Positions 8,748 through 20,362 are shown, counted from the first letter of the stretch. The stretch: 64,000 bases of DNA from Pantoea sp. 1.19 (GCF_001922585.1 NZ_MRBS01000003.1:422231-486230); one strand, 5' to 3'. Numbers and translations are program-made. Notes: generated by a model not told the origin, from the sequence alone.

Positions 8748-8825
8748 ACAGGTTCCAGCGCCGGGACGTACATTCCCCGCCAAAAATCTTTAACATAGCG
8801 ACATTCACCCTGCGCGCACTTTTCT

Positions 8826-10209
8826 ATGTCATCATCACTCCCGCACGACGGCCTGCCGCTCCCGGCACGCAATGGCGCCATTCTGGCGATTATCACTGGA
8901 CTGAACCCTGGCGGTGCTGGACGGCGCGATTGCCAACGTGGCGCTGCCGACCATCGCCGCGGATCTCCGCACCAGTCCGGCAGAATCAGTATGGATCGTT
9001 AACGCCTATCAGCTGGCGATCATTGTCTGCCTGCTGCCCTTCTCGTTTCTCGGTGAGATGGTTGGCTATCGCCGCGTTTATCAGGCCGGGCTGCTGCTGT
9101 TTAGCTGCACCTCGCTGCTGTACGCTCTCGCCGACTCTCTGACGCCGCTCACGTTGGCGCGGGTGCTACAGGGGATCGGCGGTGCAGCGCTGATGAGCGT
9201 CAATACCGCCCTGATTCGGATTATCTGGCCGCGCCGCTGTCTGGGGCGCGGCCTAAGTATCAATTCCCTGGTCGTGGCCGTCGCGTCTGCGGCCGGCCCG
9301 ACGGTGGCTGCCGGGATCCTGGCCGTCGGTCACTGGCCGTGGCTGTTTTTGATCAACCTGCCACTGGGGGCGCTGGCGCTGGCGCTGGGCTGGCGCTTCC
9401 TGCCGCCCAATCCGCTGCCGGCCAGCACCCGGCGTTTTGATCTGCCCAGTGCGGTGATGAACGCGCTGTTTTTTGGCCTGCTGGTGGCGCTACTCAGCGG
9501 CGTGGCGCAGGGACAGTCACGCGGCGTCCTTCTCGGTGAACTGCTGCTCCTGCTGCTGGTCACGCCGCTGTTTATCCGCCGGCAGTGCGGGCTCGCGGTG
9601 CCGCTACTGCCGGTAGATTTGCTGCGCATTCCGCTATTTTCTCTCTCCATCGCCGCCTCGGTGTGCGCTTTCTGCGCGCAGATGCTGGCGATGGTGTCGC
9701 TGCCGTTCTGGCTGCAGAGCGGACTGGGACGCAGTGAGGTGACCAGTGGGCTGTTGCTGACCCCGTGGCCGCTGGCCACCATGGTGCTGGCGCCGATCGC
9801 CGGACGATTAATTGAGCGCTTTCATGCCGGTCTGCTGGGGGCGGTGGGACTCGGCCTGTTTGCCTGTGGGCTGCTGCTGTTGGCCCTGCTACCGACGGCA
9901 CCGACGGATGCGGATATCATCTGGCGCATGGCGCTGTGCGGCGCCGGATTTGGCCTGTTCCAGTCGCCTAATAATCATACCCTGATCACCGCCGCCCCGC
10001 CCGTGCGCAGCGGCGGAGCCAGCGGCATGCTCGATACCGCGCGCTTGCTGGGACAAACCAGCGGCGCCGCGCTGGTGGCGCTGATGTTCAATCTGTTCGC
10101 CGCCAGCGGCACCCATGCCAGCCTGCTGCTGGCCGCCGGCTTCGCCGCAGCGGCGACGCTGGTCAGCGCCCTGCGCCTGTCGCAGCCCGACGCCGTGCGC
10201 CCACAATAA
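8826..10209 (+). pseudogene. yebQ: MFS drug:H+ antiporter YebQ, frameshifted near the N-terminus
   Basis: DHA2-type 14-helix major facilitator, clearly homologous to E. coli YebQ (VLDGAIANVALPTIA, SPNNHT, SGGASGML). The homologous N-terminus starts at ATG 8826 (DGLPLPARNGAIL matches E. coli). It runs into a one-base insertion at 8904/8905, after which the rest is in another frame; removing one A restores LTLAVLDGAI. In the downstream frame a TGA lies at 8902-8904. The only in-frame start after it is a GTG at 8914 (431 aa), which would remove most of helix 1. Either a recent pseudogene, a slippage site, or a sequencing error. No strong Shine-Dalgarno precedes 8826. Confidence 0.8.
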
Positions 10210-10235
10210 ATCAGGCCGCCCGGAGGCGGCCTGAT
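10210..10235. terminator. Bidirectional hairpin between yebQ and htpX
   Basis: A perfect 11-bp stem (ATCAGGCCGCC / GGCGGCCTGAT) with a CGGA tetraloop lies between convergent stop codons, the usual layout for a shared terminator. U-tracts are weak on both sides. Confidence 0.6.
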
Positions 10236-10253
10236 GGACAAAGAAACCCGGGA

Positions 10254-11135
10254 TTACTTCAGATATTCACCGCTGCGCAACGCGTCAATGCGCTTATCCA
10301 GCGGCGGGTGCGACATAAACAGTTCGCTGAGGGATTTCGATTTGCCGTTAATGCAAAACGCCATCATGCTGCTGGCTTCCTGCGGCTCATAGCTGGTTTT
10401 CAGCCGCTGCAGGGCGGCAATCATCTTCTCGCGCCCCACCAGGCGAGCTGAACCGGCATCGGCGTGAAACTCACGGTGGCGAGAGAACCACATCGTGATG
10501 ATGCTGGCGAGAATACCGAACACCAGTTCCAGCACCGTAGCCACCGCAAAATAGACCAGCGGGTTGCCGTTACTGCTCTCTTCCCCGTCGCGGTTGCCGG
10601 ACAGGAAGCCGGAAGCCACCTGAGCGATGATACGTGAAATAAAGATAACAAAGGTGTTCACCACTCCCTGAATCAGGGTCATGGTCACCATATCACCATT
10701 AGCAATGTGGCTGATTTCGTGCGCCAGCACCGCCTCAGCTTCGTCACGGCTCATGTTTTGCAACAGGCCGGTTGAAACGGCAACCAGTGACGCATCGCGA
10801 CGCGCGCCGGTGGCAAAGGCGTTAATATCCGGCGCGTGGTAAACCGCCACCTGCGGCATGGCGATTCCCGCCTGGCGCGCCTGCTGCGCCACGGTCTCCA
10901 TCAGCCAGCGCTCAGTGTCGTTACGCGGCTGTTCAATCACTTCACCGCCAACGGAACGCAGCGCCATCCACTTGGACATCAGCAGTGAAACAAACGCACC
11001 GCCAAAGCCAAACAGGCCTGCCATGATCATCAGGCCCTGCACGCTGCTTGACTGGATCCCCGTCAGGCTGAGGATCAGCCCGAATACCAACATGACGCCC
11101 AGGTTGGTGAGCAGGAAAAGAGCAATACGCATCAT
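10254..11135 (-). CDS. htpX: Inner-membrane zinc metalloprotease HtpX
   Basis: 293-aa M48-family protease, the E. coli length. Two N-terminal membrane helices (about 5-25 and 35-55) precede the catalytic HEISH motif (HExxH). Two further hydrophobic segments follow, with the downstream glutamate ligand in a FHADA-type segment. It degrades misfolded membrane proteins together with FtsH and is part of the Cpx and heat-stress responses. The active site faces the cytoplasm. It is transcribed alone, with a 216-bp gap to prc that carries the prc terminator. Confidence 0.96.
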   Translation of the reverse strand: MMRIALFLLTNLGVMLVFGLILSLTGIQSSSVQGLMIMAGLFGFGGAFVSLLMSKWMALRSVGGEVIEQPRNDTERWLMETVAQQARQAGIAMPQVAVYHAPDINAFATGARRDASLVAVSTGLLQNMSRDEAEAVLAHEISHIANGDMVTMTLIQGVVNTFVIFISRIIAQVASGFLSGNRDGEESSNGNPLVYFAVATVLELVFGILASIITMWFSRHREFHADAGSARLVGREKMIAALQRLKTSYEPQEASSMMAFCINGKSKSLSELFMSHPPLDKRIDALRSGEYLK

Positions 11136-11303
11136 AAAATATATTCAACCTCGATGGTGTGATGTAAAAATCCGCCGGCGCCTTGCCGGGTGTCTCTATC
11201 GTAGGGTCAGCGCCGTGCTTTTCAAGTGACCTTAACCTTTAACCGCCTAAAAACAGAAAACTTTACATTTTGTCGCAGGTTGTCGCGTGCAGGACGGCGG
11301 GCA

Positions 11304-11328
11304 TAAAAAAGGCAGACCGAAGTCTGCC
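11304..11328 (-). terminator. Intrinsic terminator of prc
   Basis: Minus strand GGCAGAC, a TTCG loop and GTCTGCC, followed by a U6 run. It lies 24 bp beyond the prc stop. Confidence 0.9.
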
Positions 11329-11351
11329 CTGCTGACCATGACCTGCGCGGC

Positions 11352-13394
11352 CTATTTTGCCGCCGCGGGGTCCGCCGCCGGAGAGTCCAGATGCGCGAGA
11401 TCCAGCGCAATCTTCACCGTTTCATCCAGATAGGGGTCCGGCTCTTTGTAATCTTTCGGCAACGCCTCCAGATTTGCCAGCGGTTTTTTCCCCTCTTTCT
11501 TCAGCCGCTCGTTGATCCGCGACAGACGCAGTGCGTCATCCTCGTGGTTCTCCTTTTCGCGCTGCTGCAGATTCAGCGACACGCGGTTGCGCTTTTCTTT
11601 CATCGCGTTAAAGCGGGCAATGTCCTTAATGATGTACTGGAACTCGGCGTCCTGGGCAATCCGCTGGTCGTGCGCCTGTTTGATGCGCGCCTCCAGCGGC
11701 GTCAGATCGCCGGTTTTCACCCAGGTGGCCGCATTAATGCTGTCCCACGGTAGCGCGTTGTCCTCAAACTTCTCGCCGGTTTCAATCGCTTCGTTACCGG
11801 TCGGCATCAGCACGTCCGGCGTTACGCCTTTGCGCTGGGTGCTGCCGCCGTTGATGCGGTAGAATTTCTGGATGGTGTACTGCACCGAGCCCAGCGCCGG
11901 CCACTCCGGACGCAGCATCTGATCGTAGATGCGGTTCAGCGAGCGGTACTGCTGGACAGTGCCTTTACCGAAGGTCGGTTCACCGACAATCAGCGCGCGG
12001 CCATAGTCCTGCATTGCCGCAGCAAAAATTTCCGATGCCGACGCGCTGAAGCGATCAACCAGCACCACCAGCGGCCCTTTATAATACACGATGCCGTCGT
12101 TATCGCTGTCTTCGCGGACCTTACCGTTGTTATCGCGCACCTGCACTACCGGACCACTGGGGATAAACAGCCCGGAGAGCGAGACCGCTTCAGTCAGCGC
12201 CCCGCCGCCGTTGCTGCGCAGATCAATCACCACGCTGCTGACGTGCTGTTTTTCCAGCTTTTGCAGTTGCACTTTCACATCGTCCGTCAGCCCGACGTAA
12301 AAGCCCGGAATATCCAGCACGCCAACTTTCTCTTTGCCGATGGTTTTGACCGACATTTTCACCGCGCGGTCTTCCAGGCGAATTTTTTCACGCGTCAGCG
12401 TCACGATGCGGGTTTTGGTGCCTTTTCCGGCCGGCAGGATTTCCAGGCGTACTTTGCTGCCTTTCGGGCCTTTGATTTTGGAGACCACATCGTCCAGCCG
12501 CCAGCCAATCACATCTTCCATTGGCTTACCGGGCTGGCCGACCGCCACCACACGGTCACCGACGCTGATGGCTTTGCTCTTGGCTGCCGGACCGCCGGCG
12601 ACCATGGAGTTGATCACCGTGTAATCATCATCCATCTGCAGCACCGCGCCGATCCCCTCCAGGGAGAGGCTCATCTCGGTATTGAACTGCTCGGTATTGC
12701 GCGGTGACAGGTAGTTAGTATGCGGATCGATCTCGTGCGCGAAAGCGTTCATCGCCAGCTGGAACACATCCTCGCTGTTGCTCTGCGCCAGCCGGCGGAT
12801 GGCAAAGTTATAGCGCTTGGTCAGAATATCGCGGATCGCTTTCTCATCTTTACCGGTGAGTTTGAGGCTCAGCTCATCGTATTTGACCTTGGCATCCCAG
12901 AGCGCGTTCAGCTCGGCCTCATTTTGCGGCCAGGGCGCTTTGCCACGGTCGAGATCGATGGTGTCGTTGCCGCTGAAGTTCATCGGCTTATTGAGCAGGG
13001 TCAGGGCGTACTGATAGCGTTCAAACCGACGCTTCTGCGCCAGGTTGTAGAGATCGTAAAACAGCCCAAGCTGCCCGGTTTTCAGTTCGTCGGCCAGCTC
13101 GCCCTTGCGGGGCGCGAAGCGGGCAACATCGGAGGCCAACAGCACGTTATGACTGTAGTCCAGCATATTCAGGTAGCGATCGAAGATTTTGGCGGAAAAC
13201 GCCGGATCGAGATCGAACTGCCGATAGTGCGAGCGGGTAAAACGCGAGGTGACGCGCTCGCTGACCGTCGCGTGCTGCGGTTCCTGATGAAGCTGCGGGA
13301 TTTGATCGGCGCGGGTAATGTTATCCGCGCTGGCCAACGCCTGGCCTGCAAGCAGCAGGCCGGCGAGAGCCGTCATTTTAAAAAAGGTGTTCAT
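11352..13394 (-). CDS. prc: Tail-specific periplasmic protease Prc (Tsp)
   Basis: 680-aa periplasmic serine protease with a signal peptide ending near ALA-SADNI. A PDZ domain lies around residues 240-330 and is followed by the S41 catalytic domain with the Ser-Lys dyad (SASASE serine and FGKGTVQQ lysine, roughly residues 450 and 475). It trims C-termini of FtsI and degrades MepS with NlpI. ATG 13394 is preferred over an in-frame ATG at 13442, since it gives the signal peptide directly as in E. coli. It is downstream of proQ by 19 bp, so the two are probably cotranscribed. Confidence 0.96.
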   Translation of the reverse strand: MNTFFKMTALAGLLLAGQALASADNITRADQIPQLHQEPQHATVSERVTSRFTRSHYRQFDLDPAFSAKIFDRYLNMLDYSHNVLLASDVARFAPRKGELADELKTGQLGLFYDLYNLAQKRRFERYQYALTLLNKPMNFSGNDTIDLDRGKAPWPQNEAELNALWDAKVKYDELSLKLTGKDEKAIRDILTKRYNFAIRRLAQSNSEDVFQLAMNAFAHEIDPHTNYLSPRNTEQFNTEMSLSLEGIGAVLQMDDDYTVINSMVAGGPAAKSKAISVGDRVVAVGQPGKPMEDVIGWRLDDVVSKIKGPKGSKVRLEILPAGKGTKTRIVTLTREKIRLEDRAVKMSVKTIGKEKVGVLDIPGFYVGLTDDVKVQLQKLEKQHVSSVVIDLRSNGGGALTEAVSLSGLFIPSGPVVQVRDNNGKVREDSDNDGIVYYKGPLVVLVDRFSASASEIFAAAMQDYGRALIVGEPTFGKGTVQQYRSLNRIYDQMLRPEWPALGSVQYTIQKFYRINGGSTQRKGVTPDVLMPTGNEAIETGEKFEDNALPWDSINAATWVKTGDLTPLEARIKQAHDQRIAQDAEFQYIIKDIARFNAMKEKRNRVSLNLQQREKENHEDDALRLSRINERLKKEGKKPLANLEALPKDYKEPDPYLDETVKIALDLAHLDSPAADPAAAK

Positions 13395-13413
13395 GCCGTG
13401 GTCGGCCTCCGTT

Positions 13414-14100
13414 TCAGAACTGCAAGTGTTCTGCGCGTACAATCAATGCCATGCCGGAAGCCAGCTGGACACGAACGCCATCTTTGCTGATTTCGAGAAT
13501 GGTGGCGTCCATTGCACTTTTGCCCGCCTTGACTTTAATGGCCTGGCCCACCTGCAATTCGGAGGTATCGGTCACCGGTTTCGCCGCGGCCTGAGGCGCA
13601 GCCTGCGCGGCAGTTTTTTCCTGACGCTGGGGCTTCTCACGCGCGGGTTGGCGCGATGCGGCGGCGCCTTCGGTTTTACGCGGCTGCGGTTTACGCGGAC
13701 GGCGCGGCGCGGTGGCGTCGGTTTCACCGGCTTCGCGCTTCTTCGCCTGCTGCTGTTGGCGCTGCGCCTGAACCCGCGCTTTCGCCTCTTCCAGCTGCTT
13801 GCGCGCGTGCTCTACGTGCTGCTCGTCGAGCTCGCCGCAGGGATTGCCGTCGAGATCCACACGGGTCGCACCGGCTTTAATACCGTGCAGGTAGCGCCAG
13901 CTCGACGTGTAGAGGCGCAGCGCGGAGCGCAGCTGCGTTTTACTCAGCATATTTTCGCCCTGCACTCTTTCGACCAGGTCCTGAAAGATACCGATCTTCA
14001 GCGGGCGCGCTTCACCCTCAGCGGCGAAGCACTGAGGGAAACGGGCCGCCAGCCAGGCGATAACTTCTTTACTACTGTTCAACTTAGGTTGATTTTCCAT
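13414..14100 (-). CDS. proQ: RNA chaperone ProQ
   Basis: 228-aa global sRNA-binding protein. The N-terminal FinO/ProQ domain occupies about residues 1-120. A basic, Gln- and Ala-rich unstructured linker spans about 120-172, and a Tudor-like C-terminal domain about 175-228 ([20 protein letters not shown]). It binds structured sRNAs and mRNA 3' ends. The linker is low in conservation but keeps its charge pattern. First gene of a proQ-prc unit. Confidence 0.96.
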   Translation of the reverse strand: MENQPKLNSSKEVIAWLAARFPQCFAAEGEARPLKIGIFQDLVERVQGENMLSKTQLRSALRLYTSSWRYLHGIKAGATRVDLDGNPCGELDEQHVEHARKQLEEAKARVQAQRQQQQAKKREAGETDATAPRRPRKPQPRKTEGAAASRQPAREKPQRQEKTAAQAAPQAAAKPVTDTSELQVGQAIKVKAGKSAMDATILEISKDGVRVQLASGMALIVRAEHLQF

Positions 14101-14195
14101 GAAATTTCCTGATTACAACGGATTTGCCGACCAGCGCAGGCATGAACAGGCGACATTATAATGACCCCATCGACAATTGCCATGCTTCCAGCACG

Positions 14196-14696
14196 TTAGC
14201 TGCCGTTCAGATGCAGAATTTTTTCTACATTGCTGGCCGCCAGCAGCTGGCAAAGCCCGTCGGTCAGGGTCCGCAGGCCGGCTTCATCGTCGGCATCAAA
14301 GCGCTGGTGTTGCGTGCTATCAATGTCCAGCACGCCGATCAGCCGGCCATTTACCCGCAGCGGCAGGACAATTTCGGCATTGCTGGCGGCATCGCAGGCG
14401 ATGTGTCCGGGGAAGGCGTGCACGTCATCTACGCGTTGTACCTCACCGCTGGCCATGGCTGCGCCACACACGCCTTTGCCTACCGGGATGCGTACGCAGG
14501 CAATCTTGCCCTGGAACGGCCCGAGAACCAGCGTGTTTTCTTCGGTCAACAGATAGAAACCCGCCCAGTTAACGCCGTCCAGGCGTTCAAACAGCAGTGC
14601 GCTGCAATTACCCATTATCGCCAGAAAACTGGTTTCATCCGCCAGCAGCGCGGCCATATCGCGGTTTAAATCCGCGTAAAATTGTTGTTTAGTCAT
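14196..14696 (-). CDS. msrC: Free methionine-(R)-sulfoxide reductase MsrC
   Basis: 166-aa GAF-domain enzyme that reduces free L-methionine-(R)-sulfoxide with thioredoxin. The three catalytic cysteines C67, C77 and C101 keep the spacing (10 and 24) of the E. coli enzyme. The DIDS motif near residue 124 belongs to the GAF fold. A 95-bp gap separates it from proQ. Confidence 0.95.
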   Translation of the reverse strand: MTKQQFYADLNRDMAALLADETSFLAIMGNCSALLFERLDGVNWAGFYLLTEENTLVLGPFQGKIACVRIPVGKGVCGAAMASGEVQRVDDVHAFPGHIACDAASNAEIVLPLRVNGRLIGVLDIDSTQHQRFDADDEAGLRTLTDGLCQLLAASNVEKILHLNGS

Positions 14697-14988
14697 TCAA
14701 TTACCACTGTACCATCGTTGGTTGTCGCAGGGCACTCCCGGCGCGACCTAAAATAAACACGAAAAGACAAGGCAGACAAGGTGAATGATGCCCTGACTTC
14801 AGCTACCCTTAGCCGCCTGACATGACGCTGCCCGCCGGCACGTAGCAAAGATATTGGGCTACCGTCATCCGGGTTCAACGGGTGACCGGGAAAAAGACGC
14901 TGTCCCGTTTCCTGCGGGCCGCGTTTTGCAGAGTATACTGTCGTTAATACGCCGGGCATTCAACGCGTCGCCAACGCTTATCGGGATT

Positions 14989-16230
14989 ATGAAAATATAC
15001 GCCATCAGCCACGTGCTGCCTGAGGAACGTTATCAGCGTTGTCCGCAATGCGATACCCTTTTTTCCTTACCGAATGTGAAATCCACCCAGAGCGCTTTCT
15101 GCCCGCGTTGCGATGCGCGCATCCTGCAGGGGCGCGACTGGTCGGTAACCCGCTTAACGGCCATGGCGCTGACCATGCTGCTCCTGATGCCGCTGGCGTT
15201 TGCCGAGCCGCTGCTGGAGATCCGCCTGCTGGGCACCCGCATTACCGCCTCGCTGCTGGAGGGGATTGTGCAGATGACGCGCGCCGGCCACGTGCTGACC
15301 GCCGCCATGGTCACCTTCTGCAGCATCGGCGCTCCCCTTACCCTGGCGCTTTCCCTGCTGTACCTCAATCTTGGCCGACGATTGGGAATGAATCTGCGCC
15401 CGGTGTTGCTGATGCTTGATCGGCTAAAAGAGTGGGTGATGCTCGACATCTATCTGGTCGGCGTGGCGGTGGCCTCGATCAAGGTGAAAGAGTTCGCCGA
15501 TATCAGCGTCGGTGCCGGACTGGTGGCATTTCTGCTCCTGACCATGCTCAGCCTGCTGACGCTGATTCATCTGAATATGGAGCAGCTGTGGCAGCGTTTC
15601 TATCCGCAGGCCGAGGCCCACGCTCCGGCGAACGCGCTGCAGGTCTGCCTGAACTGCCACTATACCGGCCTGCCCGACGATCGCGGACGCTGTCCCCGCT
15701 GCCACACGCCGCTGCACCACCGTCGTCGCCACAGCCTGCAAAAAGCCTGGGCGGCGCTTATCGCCTCAATAGTGTTGCTGATCCCGGCCAACCTGCTGCC
15801 GATTTCAATCATTTACGTTAACGGCAGCCGTCAGGAGGACACCATCCTCTCGGGGGTCATGTCGCTGGCCTCGGGTAACGTGCCGGTGGCGCTGGTGGTG
15901 TTCGTAGCCAGTATCCTTGTCCCCTTCACCAAGGTGCTGGTGCTGATGGGACTGCTGCTCAGCATCCACTTCGACTGCGCGCAGGGGCTGCGCACCCGGA
16001 TCCGCCTGCTGCGGGCGATCCGCTGGATTGGCCGATGGTCGATGCTCGACCTGTTTGTTATTGCGTTAACGTTGTCGCTGGTAAATCGCGATCAGCTGCT
16101 GGCGTTCACGATGGGGCCGGCGGCTTTCTATTTTGGTGCGGCGGTCATTTTGACAATACTTGCCGTGGAATGGCTCGACAGCCGCTTACTTTGGGATGCT
16201 CATGGATCACACGCCGACTACACCGACTAA
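14989..16230 (+). CDS. letA: Envelope lipid transport membrane protein LetA (YebS)
   Basis: 413-aa inner-membrane partner of LetB. Two PqiA-type domains, each with a zinc-ribbon-like cysteine pair (CPQC/CPRC near the N-terminus and CLNC/CPRC near residue 215), are each followed by about four membrane helices. The C-terminal half aligns almost residue for residue with E. coli YebS. ATG 14989 is chosen because sequence before YQRCPQCD is not conserved; an upstream in-frame ATG at 14854 is less likely. The gene overlaps letB by 29 bp, so the two are translationally coupled. Confidence 0.94.
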   Translation: MKIYAISHVLPEERYQRCPQCDTLFSLPNVKSTQSAFCPRCDARILQGRDWSVTRLTAMALTMLLLMPLAFAEPLLEIRLLGTRITASLLEGIVQMTRAGHVLTAAMVTFCSIGAPLTLALSLLYLNLGRRLGMNLRPVLLMLDRLKEWVMLDIYLVGVAVASIKVKEFADISVGAGLVAFLLLTMLSLLTLIHLNMEQLWQRFYPQAEAHAPANALQVCLNCHYTGLPDDRGRCPRCHTPLHHRRRHSLQKAWAALIASIVLLIPANLLPISIIYVNGSRQEDTILSGVMSLASGNVPVALVVFVASILVPFTKVLVLMGLLLSIHFDCAQGLRTRIRLLRAIRWIGRWSMLDLFVIALTLSLVNRDQLLAFTMGPAAFYFGAAVILTILAVEWLDSRLLWDAHGSHADYTD

Positions 16231-18832
16231 AGCCCGGGTGCGTAATAAACGCAAAATCTCTCCATTCTGGCTGCTGCCGCTCATCGCTCTGCTGATTGCG
16301 GGCTGGCTGGTGTGGACCAATTATCAGGAGCGCGGTGCGTCCATCACCATCGATTTCGCCACCGCGGACGGCATCGTGCCGGGCCGCACGCCCATCCGCT
16401 ACCAGGGCGTCGAAGTCGGCACGGTGCAGAATATTCGCCTGAGTGACGATCTGCGCGTCATTAAAATTGAAGCCTCGATCAAAAGCGATATGGCCGATGC
16501 GCTGCGGGAAAACACGCAGTTCTGGCTGGTCACGCCAAAGGCCTCGCTGGCCGGGGTATCCGGGCTGGACGCGCTGGTTGGCGGTAACTATATCGGCATG
16601 ATGCCGGGGGATGGCAAAGAGCAGGATCATTTTGTGGCGCTGGATACTCAGCCGAAGTACCGGGTGAACACCGGTGAACTGCTGATCCATCTGCACACCC
16701 CGGATCTCGGCTCGTTAAATACCGGCTCGCTGGTCTATTACCGCAAAATACCGGTCGGTAAAGTGTATGACTACAGCATCAATCCCGGTAATCAGGGCGT
16801 CAGCATTGACGTGCTGATTGAGCGGCGCTTTACCAACCTGGTGAAAAAAGAGAGCCGCTTCTGGAACGTGTCCGGCATGAAAGCCGACGTCGGACTGGGC
16901 GGCGCAAAGGTGCAGCTGGAGAGCCTGTCGGCGCTGGTTAATGGTGCCATCGCCTTCGATTCACCGGCCAGCGGTGAAGCGGCGAAAGCCGATGATACCT
17001 ACGTTCTCTATCCCGATCTGGCCCACAGCCAGCGCGGTTCGCAGATAAGCCTCGACCTGCCCTCCGGTGAGGGTCTCAGCGAGGGGCGCACGCCGCTGAT
17101 GTATCAGGGGCTGGAAGTGGGCACTCTGACCCACATCACTCTGCAGCCGCAGGGCCGGGTTACCGGTGAGCTGACTATCGATCCGTCAATCATCGGACTG
17201 ATGCGCAGCGGCACCCGCATAGAGATGAAAGCGCCGAAGCTGAGCCTGACGGATACTCGCCTCAGCGCCCTGCTGACCGGGAACACGCTGGAGCTTATCC
17301 CCGGCGACGGCGAGCCGCAAACCCATTTCAGCGTGCTGACCAGCGACGCCTCCCTGTTGCAGCGTCCTGATGTACTGACGGTACGTCTGAGCGCGCCAGA
17401 AAGCTTTGGCATTGATGCCGGCCAGCCGCTGATGCTGCACGGTATGAAAATCGGCCAGGTGGTAGAGCGTCAGCTGGAGGCTGGGGGCGTCAGCTTTGTG
17501 GTCGCCGTCGAGCCGGATTACCGCCATCTGGTGCACGCCGACAGCAAGTTTGTGGTCAACAGCCGGCTGGACGTCAAATTGGGCATTGACGGAATGAAAG
17601 TGCTGGGCGCCAGCGCCCGCGAGTGGATTGATGGCGGCATCCGCCTGATGCCGGGTGGAAAAGGCACGGTGAAGGCGCGCTATCCGCTGTACGCCGATGC
17701 GGAGAAGGCCGAAGAAGGGATCACCGGCAATATTCCCTCGACCACGGTTAAACTCACCGCCCAGAGCCTGCCGGATATCCAGCCCGGCTCGGTGGTGTTG
17801 TACCGCAAATTCCAGGTGGGTGAGATTGTTTCTGTTACGCCGCGCGCCGAGGCGTTTGACGTCGCCGTTCACATTCAGCCGGAGTACCGGCGCCTGCTGA
17901 CCGCCAACAGCGTATTCTGGGCCGAAGGCGGTGCGCGAGTGCAGCTGAACGGCGCCGGTCTGACCGTTCAGGCGTCGCCGCTTAACCGGGCGCTGAAGGG
18001 CGCGATCAGCTTTGATAACGTCGCGGGTGCCGGCCGCGGTACCAGCGCAACCGCGTCGCGCACGCTGTACAGCAATGAGACCGCCGCGCGCGCGGTTGGC
18101 AGTCAGATTACGCTGCAAACCTTTGACGCCAGCAAACTGGCGGCAGGCATGCCGATCCGCTATCTTGGCATTGACGTCGGCCAGGTGGAGACGCTGGCGC
18201 TGAGCCCGGACAAAAATCAGGTGATTGCCCGCGCGGTACTCTATCCGGAATACGTCAATGATTTCGCCCGCGCCGGGAGCCGCTTCTCCGTGGTCTCCCC
18301 GGAGCTGTCAGCCGGCGGCGTGAAGCATCTCGACACGCTGCTGCAGCCCTATATCAACGTCGACCCGGGTAAGGGCCGCGCGCTACGTCGCTTTGAGCTG
18401 CAGGAGACCACCATCACCGATTCCCGCTACCTCGACGGCCTGAACATTGTGGTTGACGCGCAGGAGGCGGGCTCGCTGTCGGTTGGCACGCCGGTGCTGT
18501 TCCGCGGCATCGAGGTGGGGACGGTCACCGGCACCTCGCTTGGCGCGATGGCGGATCGGGTGCAAATTGCCCTGCGCATCAGTAAGAAGTATCAGCATCT
18601 GGTGCGCAACAACTCCGTCTTCTGGCTGGCCTCCGGCTACAACCTGCAGTTTGGCCTGATTGGCGGGGTAGTGAAAACCGGTACCTTTGAGCAGTTCATC
18701 CGCGGCGGTATCCAGTTTGCTACCCCACCGACGGTGCCGCTGGCGCCGCAGGCGGAGTCCGGCAAGCACTTTCTGCTGCAGGATGACGAGCCGAAGCATT
18801 GGCGCGAATGGGGAACGGCCCTGCCGCGCTAA
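16202..18832 (+). CDS. letB: Envelope-spanning MCE-domain lipid tunnel LetB (YebT)
   Basis: 876-aa periplasmic protein with a single N-terminal membrane helix (about residues 20-42). It has seven tandem MCE domains, visible as repeated YQGVEVG, YRKIPVG, YQGLEVG, HGMKIG, YRKFQVG, YLGIDVG and FRGIEVG units spaced about 110-130 residues. LetB hexamers form a stacked tube linking inner and outer membranes for phospholipid transport. ATG 16202 gives the N-terminus equivalent to the E. coli protein; in-frame ATGs at 16160 and 16196 lie further inside letA. Confidence 0.95.
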   Translation: MDHTPTTPTKARVRNKRKISPFWLLPLIALLIAGWLVWTNYQERGASITIDFATADGIVPGRTPIRYQGVEVGTVQNIRLSDDLRVIKIEASIKSDMADALRENTQFWLVTPKASLAGVSGLDALVGGNYIGMMPGDGKEQDHFVALDTQPKYRVNTGELLIHLHTPDLGSLNTGSLVYYRKIPVGKVYDYSINPGNQGVSIDVLIERRFTNLVKKESRFWNVSGMKADVGLGGAKVQLESLSALVNGAIAFDSPASGEAAKADDTYVLYPDLAHSQRGSQISLDLPSGEGLSEGRTPLMYQGLEVGTLTHITLQPQGRVTGELTIDPSIIGLMRSGTRIEMKAPKLSLTDTRLSALLTGNTLELIPGDGEPQTHFSVLTSDASLLQRPDVLTVRLSAPESFGIDAGQPLMLHGMKIGQVVERQLEAGGVSFVVAVEPDYRHLVHADSKFVVNSRLDVKLGIDGMKVLGASAREWIDGGIRLMPGGKGTVKARYPLYADAEKAEEGITGNIPSTTVKLTAQSLPDIQPGSVVLYRKFQVGEIVSVTPRAEAFDVAVHIQPEYRRLLTANSVFWAEGGARVQLNGAGLTVQASPLNRALKGAISFDNVAGAGRGTSATASRTLYSNETAARAVGSQITLQTFDASKLAAGMPIRYLGIDVGQVETLALSPDKNQVIARAVLYPEYVNDFARAGSRFSVVSPELSAGGVKHLDTLLQPYINVDPGKGRALRRFELQETTITDSRYLDGLNIVVDAQEAGSLSVGTPVLFRGIEVGTVTGTSLGAMADRVQIALRISKKYQHLVRNNSVFWLASGYNLQFGLIGGVVKTGTFEQFIRGGIQFATPPTVPLAPQAESGKHFLLQDDEPKHWREWGTALPR

Positions 18833-18920
18833 CCGCAGAGGGCGGCGGCCGTCGCCTTCTCCCACCAGGTCGCGCTGTGCTACACTGCGCGACCTGTTTA
18901 TTCGCTCTGGTACCCCATCT

Positions 18921-20339
18921 GTGTCTTATCCCGCCGATTTTCTTGCGCTGATGCGCGACGCGCTGCCCGACGAGGCAGATTTCCAGCAGTTTCTGGCCAT
19001 CAGCCAGCGTCCGTTGCGTAAAAGCCTGCGCGTCAACACGCTAAAAATCAGCGTGGCCGATTTCTTGGTGCAGGTGGCACCATACGGCTGGCAGCTGACG
19101 CCCATCCCGTGGTGCGACAGCGGCTTCTGGATCGCGCGCGAGGATGAAGAGCAGGCGGTGATGCTCGGCAGCGTCGCCGAACACCTCAGCGGCCTGTTCT
19201 ATATTCAGGAAGCCAGCTCAATGCTGCCGGTCCGCGCGCTGTTTGCCCACGCCGATGCGCCCGAGCGGGTGATGGACATGGCCGCGGCGCCGGGCTCAAA
19301 AACCACGCAAATAGCGGCGCTGATGGCCAATCAGGGCGTCATTGTGGCCAACGAGTACGCCGCCAGCCGGGTAAAAGTGCTGCACGCTAACCTCAGCCGC
19401 TGCGGCGTCAGCAATACCGCGCTAACCCACTTTGATGGTCGGGTATTTGGCGCTGCGCTGCCGGCGACGTTTGATGCCATCTTGCTGGATGCACCCTGCT
19501 CCGGTGAAGGCGTGATCCGTAAAGACCCCGAGGCGCTACGCAACTGGTCGCTGGCAAGCACCGCCGGGATCGCCGCCACTCAGCGCGATCTGCTGGAGAG
19601 CGCCTTTCACGCGCTGAAGCCGGGTGGGACGCTGGTCTACTCCACCTGTACCCTGAACACGCTGGAGAATCAGCAGGTGCTGGCCTGGCTGCAGGCGCGC
19701 TGGCCGCAGGCGGTTGCGGTTCTGCCTCTGAACGGCCTGTTCCCGGGTGCGCAGCAGGTGGCCACGCCGGAAGGCTATCTGCACGTGTTTCCCCAGCGCT
19801 TCGACAGCGAAGGGTTCTTCGTGGCCGCGTTGCGCAAAACCGCCGCGCTGCCGCCGCTGCCGGCGCCGGGGTATCGGCTGGGCAAGCTGCCGTTTACTCC
19901 GCTACCGGCGCGCGACAGTGCCGCCATCGCGCAGGCCGCGCAGCAGGTGGGTCTGCACTGGGATGCGGCACACACGCTATGGCAGCGTGACAGCGAGCTG
20001 TGGCTGTTTCCGGCGGCCATCACCCCGCTGCTGGGCCACGTGCGCTTTGCCCGCATCGGTTTGCGGCTGGCGGAGAAGCACAATAAGGGGCTGCGCTGGC
20101 AGCACGAGGCGGTGATTGCGCTGGCGCAGGCAACGGCGGACAATAGCCTGGCGCTGACGACGGATGAAGCAGAAAGCTGGTACCGCGGCCAGGATATCTA
20201 TCCGCAGGCCGCGCCGCCGCGTGATGAAGTGTTGCTCACCTGGCAGGGCCAGGTGCTCGGACTGGCGAAAAAAGTGAACTCCCGCCTGAAAAACAGCCTG
20301 CCGCGTGAACTGGTGCGCGACGGACGGTTGTTTCGCTAG
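18921..20339 (+). CDS. rsmF: 16S rRNA (cytosine1407-C5)-methyltransferase RsmF
   Basis: 472-aa Nol1/Nop2/Sun-family RNA methyltransferase acting on C1407 of 16S rRNA. The SAM site is [10 protein letters not shown]. Catalytic cysteines lie in DAPCSGEG and YSTCTLN. The C-terminal PUA-like region ends [10 protein letters not shown]. The start is taken as GTG 18921, because its product (SYPADFL) aligns with the E. coli N-terminus; no in-frame ATG is near, and upstream codons overlap letB. The Shine-Dalgarno is weak. Confidence 0.93.
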   Translation: MSYPADFLALMRDALPDEADFQQFLAISQRPLRKSLRVNTLKISVADFLVQVAPYGWQLTPIPWCDSGFWIAREDEEQAVMLGSVAEHLSGLFYIQEASSMLPVRALFAHADAPERVMDMAAAPGSKTTQIAALMANQGVIVANEYAASRVKVLHANLSRCGVSNTALTHFDGRVFGAALPATFDAILLDAPCSGEGVIRKDPEALRNWSLASTAGIAATQRDLLESAFHALKPGGTLVYSTCTLNTLENQQVLAWLQARWPQAVAVLPLNGLFPGAQQVATPEGYLHVFPQRFDSEGFFVAALRKTAALPPLPAPGYRLGKLPFTPLPARDSAAIAQAAQQVGLHWDAAHTLWQRDSELWLFPAAITPLLGHVRFARIGLRLAEKHNKGLRWQHEAVIALAQATADNSLALTTDEAESWYRGQDIYPQAAPPRDEVLLTWQGQVLGLAKKVNSRLKNSLPRELVRDGRLFR

Positions 20340-20362
20340 GCGAGAAACCCTGCGCGCCTGCC

